Source: Phymatolithon calcareum
Taxonomy: Eukaryota; Rhodophyta; Florideophyceae; Hapalidiales
NCBI GenBank assembly: GCA_977006965.1
Contig: OZ345353.1
Location: 4,340,001 to 4,404,000, forward strand
Direction: 5' to 3'
Length of the DNA: 64,000 nt
Below, piece after piece: positions 24,501 to 36,818 of the stretch. The stretch's first letter is position 1. The number at the start of each line of letters is the position of its first letter. Below the pieces are notes generated by a model. It was given only the letters and a program-made list of their open reading frames with translations, was not told where the DNA came from and searched no databases. Both the position numbers and the translations under genes were made by a program.

Positions 24501-27500
24501 CCAGGAAATGAGTTAATGGAATGAATTGAATCATCTCGGCAAGTTGTGGCACATGGCAATTTAGAACTGAAAATTGCAGAACGGTTCCCGTTTCAAGAAC
24601 AAACTACTGGTCCTGAGAAAAGAGATGTTCTTATTTGATTAAATTATGACCTCCTCAGCATGGTCAACAGGATTACTTTGTCGCAGTTTCAAACTTTGTA
24701 CGCATCAATTTTCTTCGAGCTGTATACTGCCTCAAAAGAGTCAGGATACCTAGCCTACAAGAGATGGACACCACACTGGCTCATTAGATGCAAAGACGTT
24801 ATACGGAATACTCCAGGAAATTACTTTGTATCTTCCGAGCAGATTCCTTCCAGATTGCCATTTTTTCCAGAATCAAATCTGGGGCTATCGTTCGCAAAGT
24901 TGTTTTATCTGTTTGGCTTGTCTTCGAAGAAGGGACACACGAATTCAAACAGCATACCAGTAGGCAAAAGAAATATCACCAGAAATTTTCAGACCATATG
25001 GAGATGGAGATGAAGCGTAGCGCTTCTTCCTACGAAGAAATTCTGGCTCGGACGATGACGATAATGATCCTGTTCGAGCAGTCATCTACGATACTAGGAT
25101 TCAGGAAGGCGGCCTTCTTTCACTTAGTGGCAAGGATTCGCTCAATAACAACCTTTTAATCGGGTTTTGCGCTCTCCCGAGATCGGAACGTGTCGTTGTG
25201 TGGTGTACTTGTGTTTATACCATAGTTATCGCGGATCCTTTCGGCACCGAAAATGCCTTATCTTTTCTTTCCGGGCAGGATTTGGAATTGTTCGAAATTG
25301 TGTTGTTGCCCCTGCATTCGAAAAGAGCAAAACTCTTGGGACTCGCAGTTATTGACAAACCTTCGGACGTTTATCTATCTTTCTGACTCCCTAGCACGAA
25401 ACAATTCATTCCCTCCGCAAGACTTTGCAAATTTGAGGACTTGGATATTTTTTTAAAAAAGACACTTGACCTCAAGAGCTAGCCATATTTGATGGCTTTG
25501 AAAATGTTTCTCGAATCTCAGGTTTCACTATCGCAGAATAATTCGGACGATTATGGGACTTTTTCATGCATGAATGCGTTTTATATGTACCAAGCCGATA
25601 TTCACTCAACATTTACGCCATCGCACGTGCCTGATTTTCGAGATCAAATTAAGAGCGTCATTCTACAAGTTAATTCCACTATATATTCGTCGGAAAACGC
25701 TTGACATGAGGGAATACAGTAGCATCTGCACATCGTTTTGCGAAAGATTTGCAAAAATTCCCTTCAAATATGCGACGGATGTTGGTATCCTTTCGACATT
25801 TTGATTACGTGACGTAAATTACTTCAGAACGCATTATGCTGCTGAACCTTGTCATTTCAATGCATATTGTAACGTTTTTAGGTAACGGAGAGACTATGTC
25901 CTATTATGAAAGTTCAAATGGACTTCTGAGTCGTTTCGATCTCTTTTCATGCCGCCGAGTTTCCTCATTCTCCTCCACAGCAACACGGCGCAGTCTTGGG
26001 GTTCATTTTACACTTCTATAGGTTGAATGAACGAACGACGAAATGATATGGAAGTGTTCAGAGTACTTCAGGGTCAAAATCGCTGCTTCATTTGGCTTTT
26101 TTTGCATACAGTAAGTAATAGAATGTCTAAATACGTATATAGAGAATTCCCAAAGATTTCTAGCTCTGAAACGGGAAGATATAATTCTTGAGATCAGTAT
26201 GTAGATATTCAAGGTACTGCCAACGGAATAAGCAGGACAAAACAGCACAAATAACCACTGATATAGGGATTGGTTTCTTTCAGAAATCAGAATGCTACTT
26301 AGATTTCAAGAACATGTTTTTCGAAACGTCTGGTAACTCTGATTTTGTCCGACGATTTAGTTGTGCGGTGAATTTCATTATCATAAAACTGCTTTCTTGG
26401 GCACAGTTATGTATTTGGAGTGAATTGGTCTGGAGAGTGCTTCATTTTGTATTCTGTAAATTGCAGTTTGGGCTCCGATTTCAACCGTTTTCTTTTGGCA
26501 TAATTCTATTTTGGGCGATTATTATCAAACTTTGGAGTAGTTACGCCTGGGGAGAGCTCTGGTCTATATGTAGGCCGGCCTAATTTCCAGCACTTCTGTA
26601 TGTACATTTTTTCGCATTTCTTAAAAACTGTTCATACCATGGGTTACAGGTACAGAAGCGCGACCTTGTGTAGTGCGGAACTATATACCAGCGTACTGGA
26701 ATCGAAATATGTTTCAAAGCTTCGCTGGAAGTAATTGCCAAATTCGAGCTTAACCATTAAAAAAATGTTTTTGATATTACATTCTATGGTGGAAACAGAG
26801 CCTGTTATATTTTTCCACAGCGCTAATCGCCAGCGTTCGATTCGGACGGATTATGGATCAACTCGATAGCTCTATTCACCCAATTTTCAATCTGTTATGC
26901 GATTAAGTTTTTTAAAAATTTCCTACAATCCTCAAATGATTTTAAAAATATCTGTTTCAATCCGTTCAGTCTCCACTGCACTTTCCGAAGTATGATCCAC
27001 TATCCAAATGGATCTTGCTATTCATAATATCGGTCTGTTCCATTTTTGATCTGGTTTTCTGTCGAAGTCAACAGAAATGGTTTTCAAATTTCGTTTTGAC
27101 ATAACAGTCTTACCTAACATTCCGTTCGGAAGAAATTTGAACGTAAAATGATTTTTAAATCAAATATTAACATTCAAGATAATTCATATTTTTAACACCG
27201 AATTCACGGGAGAACAGTAGTTTTTTTGCAGATTAAGAGGAAGATTTCACATAAACAAATGTCATCTTTTCTGTAGAAAAGCATGGAAAGGACATGAATC
27301 GAAATCTCTCGTGGTGCGCTCTTCGAATAGTTTAATTCCGAAAAATCGTTTGTACACAAAGTGTCCACTTTAAAGCAGCAACTGTCAGCCAACCTTACCA
27401 CGATAGAAGTAAGTAAAAAAAAGGATTGAATTACAGGATACCTATTTCGGGACGAATGTGGGGTCCTGAAGAACAGGGAGTCGGCGTTTTCTTGATATAA

Positions 27501-27663
27501 TTGCTTGCATTTTCTTCAATTTATTTTTGGAGGCACTCTACGCAGCGCTCTGACCGATTGCAGAAGTATAGATGAGCGGAAAACGTGGTCTGAACGAGAG
27601 TGGTGAAGTCCCTATTGCACATCCATCTGCTGCCGCAAACACAATTTCGAAGAGTAGTGCCTC
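21577..27663. other. 6.1 kb without a recognisable gene
   Basis: AT-rich DNA with short frames. Between 24660 and 25704 (+) consecutive frames of 60-123 codons read partly like protein (for example TLYASIFFELYTAS, then MYQADIHSTFTPSHVPDF) but are broken by stops and match nothing I know. The 26188-26583 frame lacks an ATG and is simply AT-rich. A segment at about 26840-27050 has several ATCCG/CGGAT words, loosely like the MITE at 45305. Confidence 0.35.
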
Positions 27664-30600
27664 CTACATACATGTAGCTAATCCGACTCCGTGTCTGAAT
27701 AAAGGTGCGATTGCCTCTTGTACATTTTTTAACATGCTGATCTTCCCTCTGATACTTTTCCGAGGAGGGAAGTCAGTCGGATAAGAGCCATCGTCAAATT
27801 GAAATTTTTCTTGCAGTCGTTTGAGTCTATCTGCGGGGAGAGTTTTCCAGGCGTCGGCTTCCAGCATTTCTTGTATCGTGATTGCGTAAATATCGGGCAT
27901 GGCGTACCTCTTCTTCACAGATATAGAACTTTTGCCATTCTTTTCCCTTTGATACATTGAAGATATAGTTCGAGTGAAATCATTCTCAGATGGTATGTCG
28001 AATCGACCAGAGTTTCGTAGACGCAACTGTTCTCGCATTTCAGCGGCGCTGAGATTTCTTGCACTGTCTAAGCTTCCCGCATCAAACATGGCCTGGATCT
28101 CTTCTCGATACTTGTAAATGTCCTTTGTGCCAATGTGCGCGCTCAACTCACTTCTTCTGGCCCAGCCCCTCGAAAGGGGAGACAGATTTACCTGCGACAC
28201 ATTAATATTCTCCACAATTGAGTAGCTTCCTGCTTATGATACGCGAATGTCTTGAGCGTGAAGCAGTTCGAATGCCCTGCGGATTGCGCTTAACGATAAA
28301 TCAGCTTTCTTCTGTGGAGATCCGTTACATGATTCAAGGTTCTGGTTCTTGCGACTTTGTGACGAAAAACTCCTAGTGCATTTTGGACATTTGAGCGTGT
28401 CTGTAATTTCCCATTCTTCCGCAGACTCCCCGCTGCATGTGTCAGGAGCTGAATATTGATTCTTTCGTTTCTGACTTCTCATCTCAACCCTCCTGATGTT
28501 ACCTTTCGAGACTATTTTCACTCCAGTTTCCCTGCCAAGTTCTGGGCTCTCCAAAATATCAGAACCATTGTTCTGAGATGCTCTGGCTCCGTGGTGGTAC
28601 GCAGCACATTAAACAGGAGTGGCAGGAAGTTTTCGGGTACCTTCCCGGGTAAATAGACACCGTCGCTCCTCGCCAATGCCGGAGAACCTGTACACAAAGA
28701 CCGAAATGCTCTTTTGTCTCGCGCACCATTCCCCATATTTGTACTCATTATTCCTTCCAATCCAGTCTAGACCGGAAGCGTTACTCACGCTCAGCATATC
28801 CCACGCCATCAATGAGGAATTTCTCCTGTTAATTTATACCAGTTCTATAGCACAGTTTGCGAGCCCGCCGTCGGCCTGCAAAGCCGTAAATAATGACGAA
28901 GGAGTTGTTACGTCATATCCTTGCGAGACAATTTTGTTCACATGCTTCATAGCAACTGCAAAGTGAGAGTCTATGAGAGACTTTCCGTCTTGAGTTTCGG
29001 ATTGCAAGAAGTTGACGATCTCCAAACTGTTTTTCTGTCCAATGACGTGCAAAATAATATGGAGAGTACAATTCTGGAATCATCAAGCATTTTCTGAGAT
29101 CAGTACAACCTCCTCCACTTCAGGGCCATCTTTTTACAGACGCATTAGTGCTGCATCAATTAAAGACGCGACAGCGATCACGTCTTGCTTCGTATCACTG
29201 CTCGAAATTTGATCGTAGAATAGAATCGAAATCTCTCCCGTCCAGTCATAGGTTCCATCCGAGTTTTACTCTCGAGGAAGATGATATACAACAAATTCAT
29301 GCCAAGAAATGCCCTTCTTCCGGAAGAACTGTGATATTTGCTCCCTATACTTCAAAGGCTCGAACTTCATCTGTAGTGGGCGAGAAGAATAACTGTATTT
29401 TGCTTCCGCTCTTCAGTAATTTCACAGTGTATGTCATCAATTCGCTTTTGCTGCACTTTCTCTCTAAGCAAGTGACCATAGTAGAGGAAACGCTTCTGTT
29501 TGCAATCCAATATTGCATCTTTTACATCAGATCTTGTCAATGGAATATGATCCTCCAAAGCATCTAGTACTCCGAAGGGCACCATGCAGTCTTTGCCCTC
29601 TACAGATCTTTCCGCTTTTAACGTCAACAGAAATGTTTAGAGCGGACACACTTGAGTGAAATCCGTCTTCATCTCGTCCAATTTGGTTTTCTGCAAAAAA
29701 TCCCTTCAAGAAGTATTCTGTCATCTCTCGAAGTGTGAATAGTTCTTCTTTAGCTTCTCCTTCCACAAACTGAAGAACAATCCCGCAAATTCAGACATAC
29801 TTTCATTGACAAACTAACCACGAACGTAGTCTACGCATGAATTACGTTTCGTGTCTCTTGCAGTTATTGTTTTCGTTATGCTCAAGAAAGAGGTCCTTCC
29901 AACTACCAGGACAGCTTCTTCTCCCCCATGCATATACATAATCCCTGTATAGATCTTCACATTTCCGCTTCCTTGAAGATCGGGGTTTTCCCATCAACTT
30001 TCAGAGTCTTTGTGCTCCACAAAATCATTTGAACGTTCTGACGAGAGAAGAGAAAGGGAAGGAAGAAGTTAACGACATCATTATCACCTCGCTTTCGGGA
30101 TTGTCTATTCTTCTCCAGTGCCCCAAAGCGTAGTATATTGTTCCAGTCATTTCTGGATTTTGTGTAGGTTTCTCTTGACATTATAGTGTTTTCAGATGAG
30201 GCTTGGAAAGAGAATATTTTCTTTCGGGGGAAATTCGAGCACAGATAGGCTTGCAGCACTCTGCGCTCCATGCTTCCCCTCCTAGTCGATATCACGGCCT
30301 TCTCAATCATTGAATAGCACATTTGTTGAACACATGTTTCTTGAACGATGCTGGATCCGCAGGGTAGACGAGGCGTGCAACGTCATCAAGTATTTTGATT
30401 GTCGCGTTTTCGCATCGTCGAAGATCAAATTAAGATGCATTTTGGATTGGAACAGTTTTTCGGGATGCTGGAAGTTTATGGGAGAGATCTGCCAATTAAA
30501 GTAACGAGAGCAGGCTTCTGAGACTTGGTGTGTTCTGTTCTTCTGGAGTGGGGTCATGATCGATACTTTCTTCGGTTGTAGCATTAATGTTTTCTCGCTT

Positions 30601-30715
30601 TCTCCTTTTTTCCGTGGCCTACCTGACTGTGCTTTCCTCTCTGTAGCACAATCACATTGACATCTAGAATATTTGTGCAAGTTGCACATATTCGAGCCTT
30701 GCACCTACAAGCCAT
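27664..30715 (-). pseudogene. Decayed DDE-type DNA transposon protein (Cys-rich start, AT-hook, zinc finger)
   Basis: Across about 1,000 codons on the minus strand, consecutive frames read as one large protein broken by several stops and shifts. An ATG at 30715 opens a cysteine-rich segment (CRCKARICATC, then SRCQCDC one frame over), followed by an AT-hook-like GRPRKKG near 30625. A middle region (30322-29957) has a helical block and DGKTPIF. Then comes a DDE-like core, with VLISENA near 29090-29106 and SETQDGKSLIDSHFA at about 28960-29003. A zinc-finger-like LKCPKCTRSF follows near 28370-28395, and a 183-codon C-terminal part ends at 27664. I recall SxxQxGK and L(I/R)S(D/E)NA blocks in large uncharacterised proteins of many eukaryotes that behave as transposases, but I cannot name the superfamily. 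No terminal repeats were identified. The hAT element at 30878 inserted just upstream. Confidence 0.6.
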
Positions 30716-30869
30716 TTGTCTTCAGAAGCTGAAAGATGGATCGCTCGTGGTCAAAAACGAATTTAATAATTGACAGATTGTGAAAAGGGGAGACCATTTC
30801 CATGACGATAACGTCAATTGCGGTTCTCGTTGTTGGTATTTTAGCAATAATAGAAGATAAATTGCAGTG

Positions 30870-30877
30870 GTGCAGAC
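30870..30877. repeat. hAT target-site duplication, left
   Basis: GTGCAGAC, an exact 8-bp direct repeat of 32945-32952, immediately flanks the inverted end of the hAT element. Confidence 0.9.
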
Positions 30878-32944
30878 CAGAGCATTGGAATTATTTATTT
30901 ATTTTTATTCTTTTCTCGCGCAGTGTCGAGAATAAATATCAAGACTGTTGAGCGCAGAAGGAATAAATTATTGTATTTAAGTTCAGTGAGGAATAAATAA
31001 CTGGTTATTCCCAATTATTGGATCCATCTAGCTGCTTTCTGTCACGATAGCATTGACGTCTTCGATTCCCCACACATCCGAGTTAGCATGAAGGAACATC
31101 TGCTTCTCGAAATTTGCAGGAATAACGCTTCTTCTTCTGTCATCCAACGCGTAACCAGCGATAGAGAAAAACCTCTCGCACATATTCGACGTCGGTACAA
31201 TGAATCGCAAGTCCATGTACTCAGAATCATAGGAAAGAACGCTTTTGCGACGCCTCAATGCGCGCTCGGCTAGCGATAGTGAGCGTTCATCAACAGTCAA
31301 ACGCACAGCACAGATAGCACTCTTCAATTTCTCGGTAGCAAACAGCTCAGCCGGTGACATCGCAGAAACGCGTTTCTCCATAATTTTGACCATTCCGGAC
31401 TCGAATTCAGGGTGATGGATGATTGCCGCCATCGAGCCCAAGGGGACAGAAAGTTGTAGAAACTCTTCTATCACCGTATCGAATAATACCCGGGCGTCCG
31501 CCATCGATATGTCATCATTTTGGAGAGCCTTGGTAATTGAATCGAATGAAGAGAACTCCTCGCATAGCGACTCCACTTTTCGGTTTTGGCGTGTGCTTAA
31601 CGTTAGAGCATCGATCTAGTCAATATTCAGCAAGGGTAGAAGCTCCTTGATAGCCATGTAGCGCTTGAGCATATGTGCTGTCGATGACAATCGCGTCACA
31701 TTGCTCCGGTAGGCACGTAAGTGCGTAAAGTTGCGGAGTTTTGCGGCCGGTATAGGGTACGATAGCTTATGCATGATTGCCCTGATGTTCTCAATAATGG
31801 GTTGATGTTCGCGTATCCTGTCCTTCATGGCCAAATTAAAACGGTGGCTCGCACAACCAACAAAATGTACACCACATAAGTCCGCCAGTAATTTGTTCGT
31901 CGAACAGTTGTCGCCGATGAGTGCAACAACATTTGATAGCGATTTTCCAAACACACTTAGTACGAACTTGAGATATTCGAAGTGATTAGCCGCGCTCTGT
32001 CCTTCTTCGTCTTCGAAAGGAGAAAACCCCAACAAAAACTTCTCGTATCCGTGTTTCGTATTAGCCGGAAAGGTAGCGAATATCGCGACATAGTGAGTAT
32101 TATCAGCGGTCCAACCGTCAAAAACGAGAGCAAAGTTCGACGGAAGACGACGTGAGATTTCCGATTCGACGTGTTTCGTGAGGCCACCGAGGAACTTCAT
32201 GACGGTCTTGTAGCTCATGGAATCAAATCGACAAGCGGCAGTGTAAATAGGGTTCTCGGCGACAGTAAACGGCAGCAGGCCTTTGACGATAAACTCTAGC
32301 CAGCCGTGGGCATGCAACGTTTTGCGAGGATAAAACAGAGAGATAGGTTTCGAAACTCGTAAGGTATTTGTGCTCGACTCTTTCTCAGCGCATAAAACGT
32401 TTAAGTCGCTTGGATGCTCGGATTGAACGTGACTCACAAAATTAGTGTAGCCCCGTCCAGAATCTTTCCGTCGCGTTCCACATTTGCAAGTCCACACAGC
32501 GGAGTTGGGATCCGACTGTGTGAAAAACTCATCGCGAACATGCTTACCGAAAACTCGCGGCATCTTGGGTGCTACCAAACGGTGCTCGCCTGGTACGCAG
32601 TTCCCGTTGTACTGTGTTGATTGCCATGGTTTTCATAATCCTAAATGAGGAGTCCGCAGCCGACACGTCATGTGCTATCGATGACAAACATGTCACTTTA
32701 CTGTTCAAGAATACCATCGGGCCCAAATAAACAATATAATCGTCGGGCCAAAATGCTGTCATTCTCCCCCAGAAACGTAGACTTAGTCGAGCGTTCTCGA
32801 GTAAATAATGCTTTCAAATAAATAAAATAATTGTCGTAACCACGAAGGTCTCAATAAATACAATAAATATGCGCGACTCAGGAATAAATTATTGGAACAA
32901 TAATTTAAATAATTACAATAGCAATTATTTTTTCCAATGCTTTG
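30878..32944 (-). mobile_element. Complete hAT transposon, 2,067 bp
   Basis: The ends CAGAGCATTGGAA (left) and, inverted, CAAAGCATTGGAA (right) match at 12 of 13 positions and start with the CA(G/A)AG typical of hAT elements. Identical 8-bp duplications GTGCAGAC flank both ends, the hallmark of hAT insertion. AT-rich subterminal sequence with repeated AATAAAT words lies inside each end, as is common for transposase-binding regions. The element carries one minus-strand transposase gene (31028-32563) with a single stop. Near-perfect ends and duplications suggest a fairly recent insertion. Confidence 0.93.
31028..32563 (-). pseudogene. hAT transposase with BED finger, one in-frame stop
   Basis: hAT transposases excise and reinsert their element as a multimer in the nucleus. 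The ATG at 32563 opens a 512-codon frame; codon 316 (plus-strand 31616-31618) is TAG, and the same frame then runs on to 31028. Order: a BED-type zinc finger (WTCKCG, then NFVSHVQSEH), a DDE core beginning ALVFDGWTADNTHYVAIF, a second block VALIGDNCSTNK with GCASHRFNLAM, and a C-terminal dimerisation domain with NMCERFFSIAGYALDDRRR and FLHANSDVW. Every expected hAT block is present and in one frame, so the stop is the only visible lesion. Unless it is read through, the product is 315 residues without the dimerisation domain. The similarity is closest to hAT proteins I associate with oomycetes and red algae. Confidence 0.92.
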
Positions 32945-32952
32945 GTGCAGAC
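32945..32952. repeat. hAT target-site duplication, right
   Basis: GTGCAGAC, identical to 30870-30877. Confidence 0.9.
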
Positions 32953-34055
32953 CGCAAAAGAAGCACTGGTGAAGTGGCGAATGCTTTGGTTTCATGTCTT
33001 TTTCCATGCACGACGTACACGCTTACTCTACTATTCTGTCCTGGGGTTTTCGTATGCTTGTCTTTCTTTCCTCTTTCTGTCTAGTTTATTCTCTCCCGCT
33101 CTTTTTCTCTCCTTGTCTGTTTGACCCTTGTGGCCTCGGGTTCTTCTGAGCCTGGCGCAACACTGTACAGCAAGACCGTCGAAGAAGAAATGCAATACGA
33201 AGAAGGATTGATCTGAAGACAGGGTCTAACAAGATAGAAAATCATTAGAAGACCCGGCTCGAGGGAGAGCAGGACCCGAGGAAGCCTTGCCCATATATCA
33301 GTAGGATTGTAGAGATTTTACAAAACTAAGATTTAGAAAAAACGAATTAGTGAAGAGGATGTGAAACGTCGCCATGCAACTGCAGTTGTTGCGCATTGCT
33401 TGCTCTTTCAGAAACTTAAGGCCATTGCTGAAAGCAAGGACTTCTCACTAGTCGGACTTTGGTTGAAAGGATGGCATTTGCAACTCGTCGGAGGGTATAC
33501 AACACGTGTATCTCCGTATCCTATTTTTGATTACTTCTATCGTGAGAAGAAAAGCCGATCATACTCAACTTTGCCTTAAACATGCTAAACGATTTTTCGT
33601 TAACGCAAGAATCACGCAGTGTAATACGCTGAAGATGAGGATTCTCGTTATATATTTTTATATTTTTCCGCAAGAAATTGGAGTTTATAGCTTCAGAAAG
33701 TTCCTCTAGAAAAACCAGTGTTCTTTCGCGAATTCGGTGTTAATATTATTCTAAATAAGATTTACTGCACCACGGATGCAATACGAATCCGGTGCACCTA
33801 TCAGAAATGAATCCAGTACTCATCCAGTAGATTAGTGCTTTACGTTCCATCCGGTCACATTCGCTTTGGCTGAATAAATTCATATCCGGTTTTTGAGAAT
33901 CCTCTCCGACCCTCATACAATATCGAGGCCAATTATCCGAAGCCCGTCAAGAAAAATATCCAAAACGGGCTAAACTTTGTACTGGATCGGACAGATTGCT
34001 GAATCAGTCCGTCTGAATCGATCGCTGCTACTCGCACTACTCGCAGATTCGACTG
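32953..34055. other. No gene; dispersed repeat pieces
   Basis: About 33230-33330 resembles 62200-62300 over roughly 90 bp (shared words such as CTTGCCC(A/G)TATAT and a trailing A-rich end) and may be a retroelement tail. About 33750-34020 is rich in ATCCG words and contains a short inverted repeat at 33762-33790. A 72-codon frame at 33361 lacks an ATG and any motif. Confidence 0.4.
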
Positions 34056-35288
34056 TATTTGGGCAACTTGCCGTTACGGCACCCAATATTACTGTAAAGT
34101 GGCTCAAGGTATGAACGGATATAGAAACTGGATCGTCGCGGAGTGCTCACAGAACTAATTCATATCATCAATCCACAGGGGTCTCGTGGCCATTGTAATA
34201 ATTTCCTCTTTTCTTTTCTTCATGAGTGCTTTAAGGACAAGCAAATCGTGTGGTGTCACATGAGACGCTCTGACTGCTGTTAGTTATTTGGAATTACCTG
34301 TCACGCTGATCACCTCTCCGGAGGCTGTTTCCACCCAAGAGTCCACTCGGAAATCAATTAAGTGACAACTTCAGTTTGATTTCCTCCTCTACCAATTTTT
34401 GCGGTCTATTTTCGTTTTGCGTTGCCTCCTATACCTTCGCCAGCACTTTGAAATGATCTTCTGATGTGCATTACTGCACTGGGTGAGAGTACTTTTTCGC
34501 TGAAATGGGAAGCACAATTTTCGAATGACGATCAAGATTCGGCTCGCCGGAAATGTTTCATTCAGCTTCTACCACATGCGGCGGTTGGATACAAGGAGGA
34601 AAGACAGTCGAATACAGTAGTACAAATCGGGAACATCGCCCGCATGAAAACTTTTCAATACTAAGGCAAAGTCACTGAAATCCCATTCTTTCTCCCATAT
34701 TTCTTCATTTTTCTCTTGGTGAGCGAGGTGCACTCTATGTGGGCGATCTCGTTCGCCAATTGCGGAACCCGCAAATCTTGACATCCAAGCTTTACAGAGA
34801 ACTGCAGCAATTAGTAGAATACAATCATGTCGATGACGGTGCCGTGATCATGTTTCTATACTAGCTCTTATGAGATAGACTAAACGCGGAAACAAGTTTT
34901 TTCTGTCGCCACCATAAGTTATCATATTTTTCGCTCTGCCACAAACTGGCCAATTTTCAACTGTGAGTGCCAGTCTATCAAATGTGTTTTAAATATTCTA
35001 AACCCTACCGGACTGTGCAGCACATTGGAATACGGTTGACACTAAATCATGAATTTGATTCGTGCAATGTGTATACAGCAGCTGCAGATCAATGCCGGCT
35101 GCACACAATCACTGCGAAGAGGAATGCCTTTCAATTAAACGATATTAAACCCTACCCTAGATCACACAGTATCTCTTACAAATCTGATACAAGAGTATTA
35201 GTTCAGACTGATTTAATACTCCCGTGTTCAAGCACATATAATCTGGCGAAATCGGGCAAAAAAGAAAAGATCCGGGAGTTGACTCGTG

Positions 35289-36818
35289 ATGGAGAGGTCT
35301 ACCGACTTTTGGCCTCAAGCTATATCTGTGGTTGCATCCGTGACAGCCGCAATGAGCACGATCGTCGCATCGCGGCTTACAAAACGCTTCCCACTGTCCT
35401 CTCATGCATCGACGCCGCGATGGAATTACACAGTGGTTCCCCTCGTGCTCTACCTCGCCGTGTTCGCGTGCCTTCTCGTGTACGCAATGTTTTCCGTAGG
35501 AACTAGAAACTTCAGTGGAACGCTCGCACTCATGGCCGCACCCTCTGTTCCTCTGCATGGCTTTCTTTGGGCGCTAGTTCCACAGACAGAACACGCACAA
35601 GACGCACCTTCCTCAGACAGCTATGTAACGCAGTGTTTCCGCCGCAAACCAGCTTTTCTACTTGTGCTTACTTGGATACCTCTCATACTAGGAGCGATTT
35701 TGGCAGGTTTAAACAAGGCTTGGCAGGCGCTTGCGGTGCAGATCGCCACTGCTTTCGCCTTCTTGGCCGCAGGAAGTACTCCAGAAACTCCGGTGCAAGC
35801 GCGTGAAAGTTCGTTCGGGAGAGCGGCGCGCTACATAACGGTCCCCATACCTTCGCGTCGCAATGAAACAGATGCCTATATTATCGACTTGCAGCGGGAA
35901 CAGATTCTGGAGCCAATTCGTCTGGACATGGGCGGTAACCCGGCTTACATGCAGGTGAGCGTTGCCAAGATGGGTCGACTGGGCCCAGTTAAGGACGACG
36001 AGAACTCGATCGAGGCTCCAATCTCCTCTTATCTCGATTTCTTTGTTGAAAAGCTACCCAGAGGTCGTATTGTGGAAATGACTGGTCGATTATGGAGAAC
36101 TTTGGAGGCATGCAAATCAAGTCTTAGAGAACCTGCTACGGATATTTTCCTACTGTATGGACTGGTATCAAGAATGGCCCACGTCGCATACCGCCCTATT
36201 GATTGTACTGCTGAAGACCGGAAAGTGTTCATCAGACTCAGCTACTACTTTTGCAGTGAGGACCGAACGAGTGCACGATCGGACCATGCCGAGGCAGCAA
36301 ACAGTCTTTGGGACACATGGAGAGAGGCTGGAGAGTGGCTAATTCGAAGTGAGCACTGGTCTACGGCGTCAATGCGCGGATCCATTGGCGTCGATCTTGA
36401 TGTTCCGCTTGCTGAGGATATCTTACAGCGACGCTCCGAGGGCGACCAACTTGCTGAAACCAAGGTGATATCCCTAGGTGCCGTCGTCCATTTTATTCGT
36501 TATGTGTTCGCGAACAACGATGAACTTGCAGAAGCGGTAGTGAAGAACATCCCTTACTACCACAACCGAATCACATATGACATGAGGTTTGGCGGGATAA
36601 CCATTCCACTGGCTTGCCGAGGAATCATCGCAAGTATGAAGCGCAAGGGCCTGCTCACGGGAGATGTGCTCGGTTATGCTTGGGCTTCATCAGGTGCTGC
36701 AGTAAGATGGGGCCCAGTGGGGTACGCTCTTCTAGATCAGGCATATGCTCGAAACTCTGCGCTAGCCTATGTTGCACAGCTAGGTATTATCATGGTCAAG
36801 GCGATTTTGGAAAATTAG
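35289..36818 (+). CDS. Unrecognised multi-span membrane protein, paralogue B
   Basis: This is the same 509-residue layout as the copy at 17027: four hydrophobic segments in the first 165 residues, then a long soluble part, starting from the ATG at 35289. By hand count about 110 of 510 positions differ, with no insertion or deletion. The block from KPAFLLV through LNKAWQALAVQIA is almost unchanged apart from one I-to-L, as are ELAEAVVKNIPYYHNRI and YALLDQAYARNSALAYVAQ. Other stretches differ strongly, for example around residues 226-250 and 385-440. Staying open and gap-free while neighbouring non-coding DNA gained indels points to selection on the protein in at least part of its history. Function is unknown. 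Both copies share about 1.2 kb of upstream sequence and so probably their promoter. Confidence 0.75.
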   Translation: MERSTDFWPQAISVVASVTAAMSTIVASRLTKRFPLSSHASTPRWNYTVVPLVLYLAVFACLLVYAMFSVGTRNFSGTLALMAAPSVPLHGFLWALVPQTEHAQDAPSSDSYVTQCFRRKPAFLLVLTWIPLILGAILAGLNKAWQALAVQIATAFAFLAAGSTPETPVQARESSFGRAARYITVPIPSRRNETDAYIIDLQREQILEPIRLDMGGNPAYMQVSVAKMGRLGPVKDDENSIEAPISSYLDFFVEKLPRGRIVEMTGRLWRTLEACKSSLREPATDIFLLYGLVSRMAHVAYRPIDCTAEDRKVFIRLSYYFCSEDRTSARSDHAEAANSLWDTWREAGEWLIRSEHWSTASMRGSIGVDLDVPLAEDILQRRSEGDQLAETKVISLGAVVHFIRYVFANNDELAEAVVKNIPYYHNRITYDMRFGGITIPLACRGIIASMKRKGLLTGDVLGYAWASSGAAVRWGPVGYALLDQAYARNSALAYVAQLGIIMVKAILEN

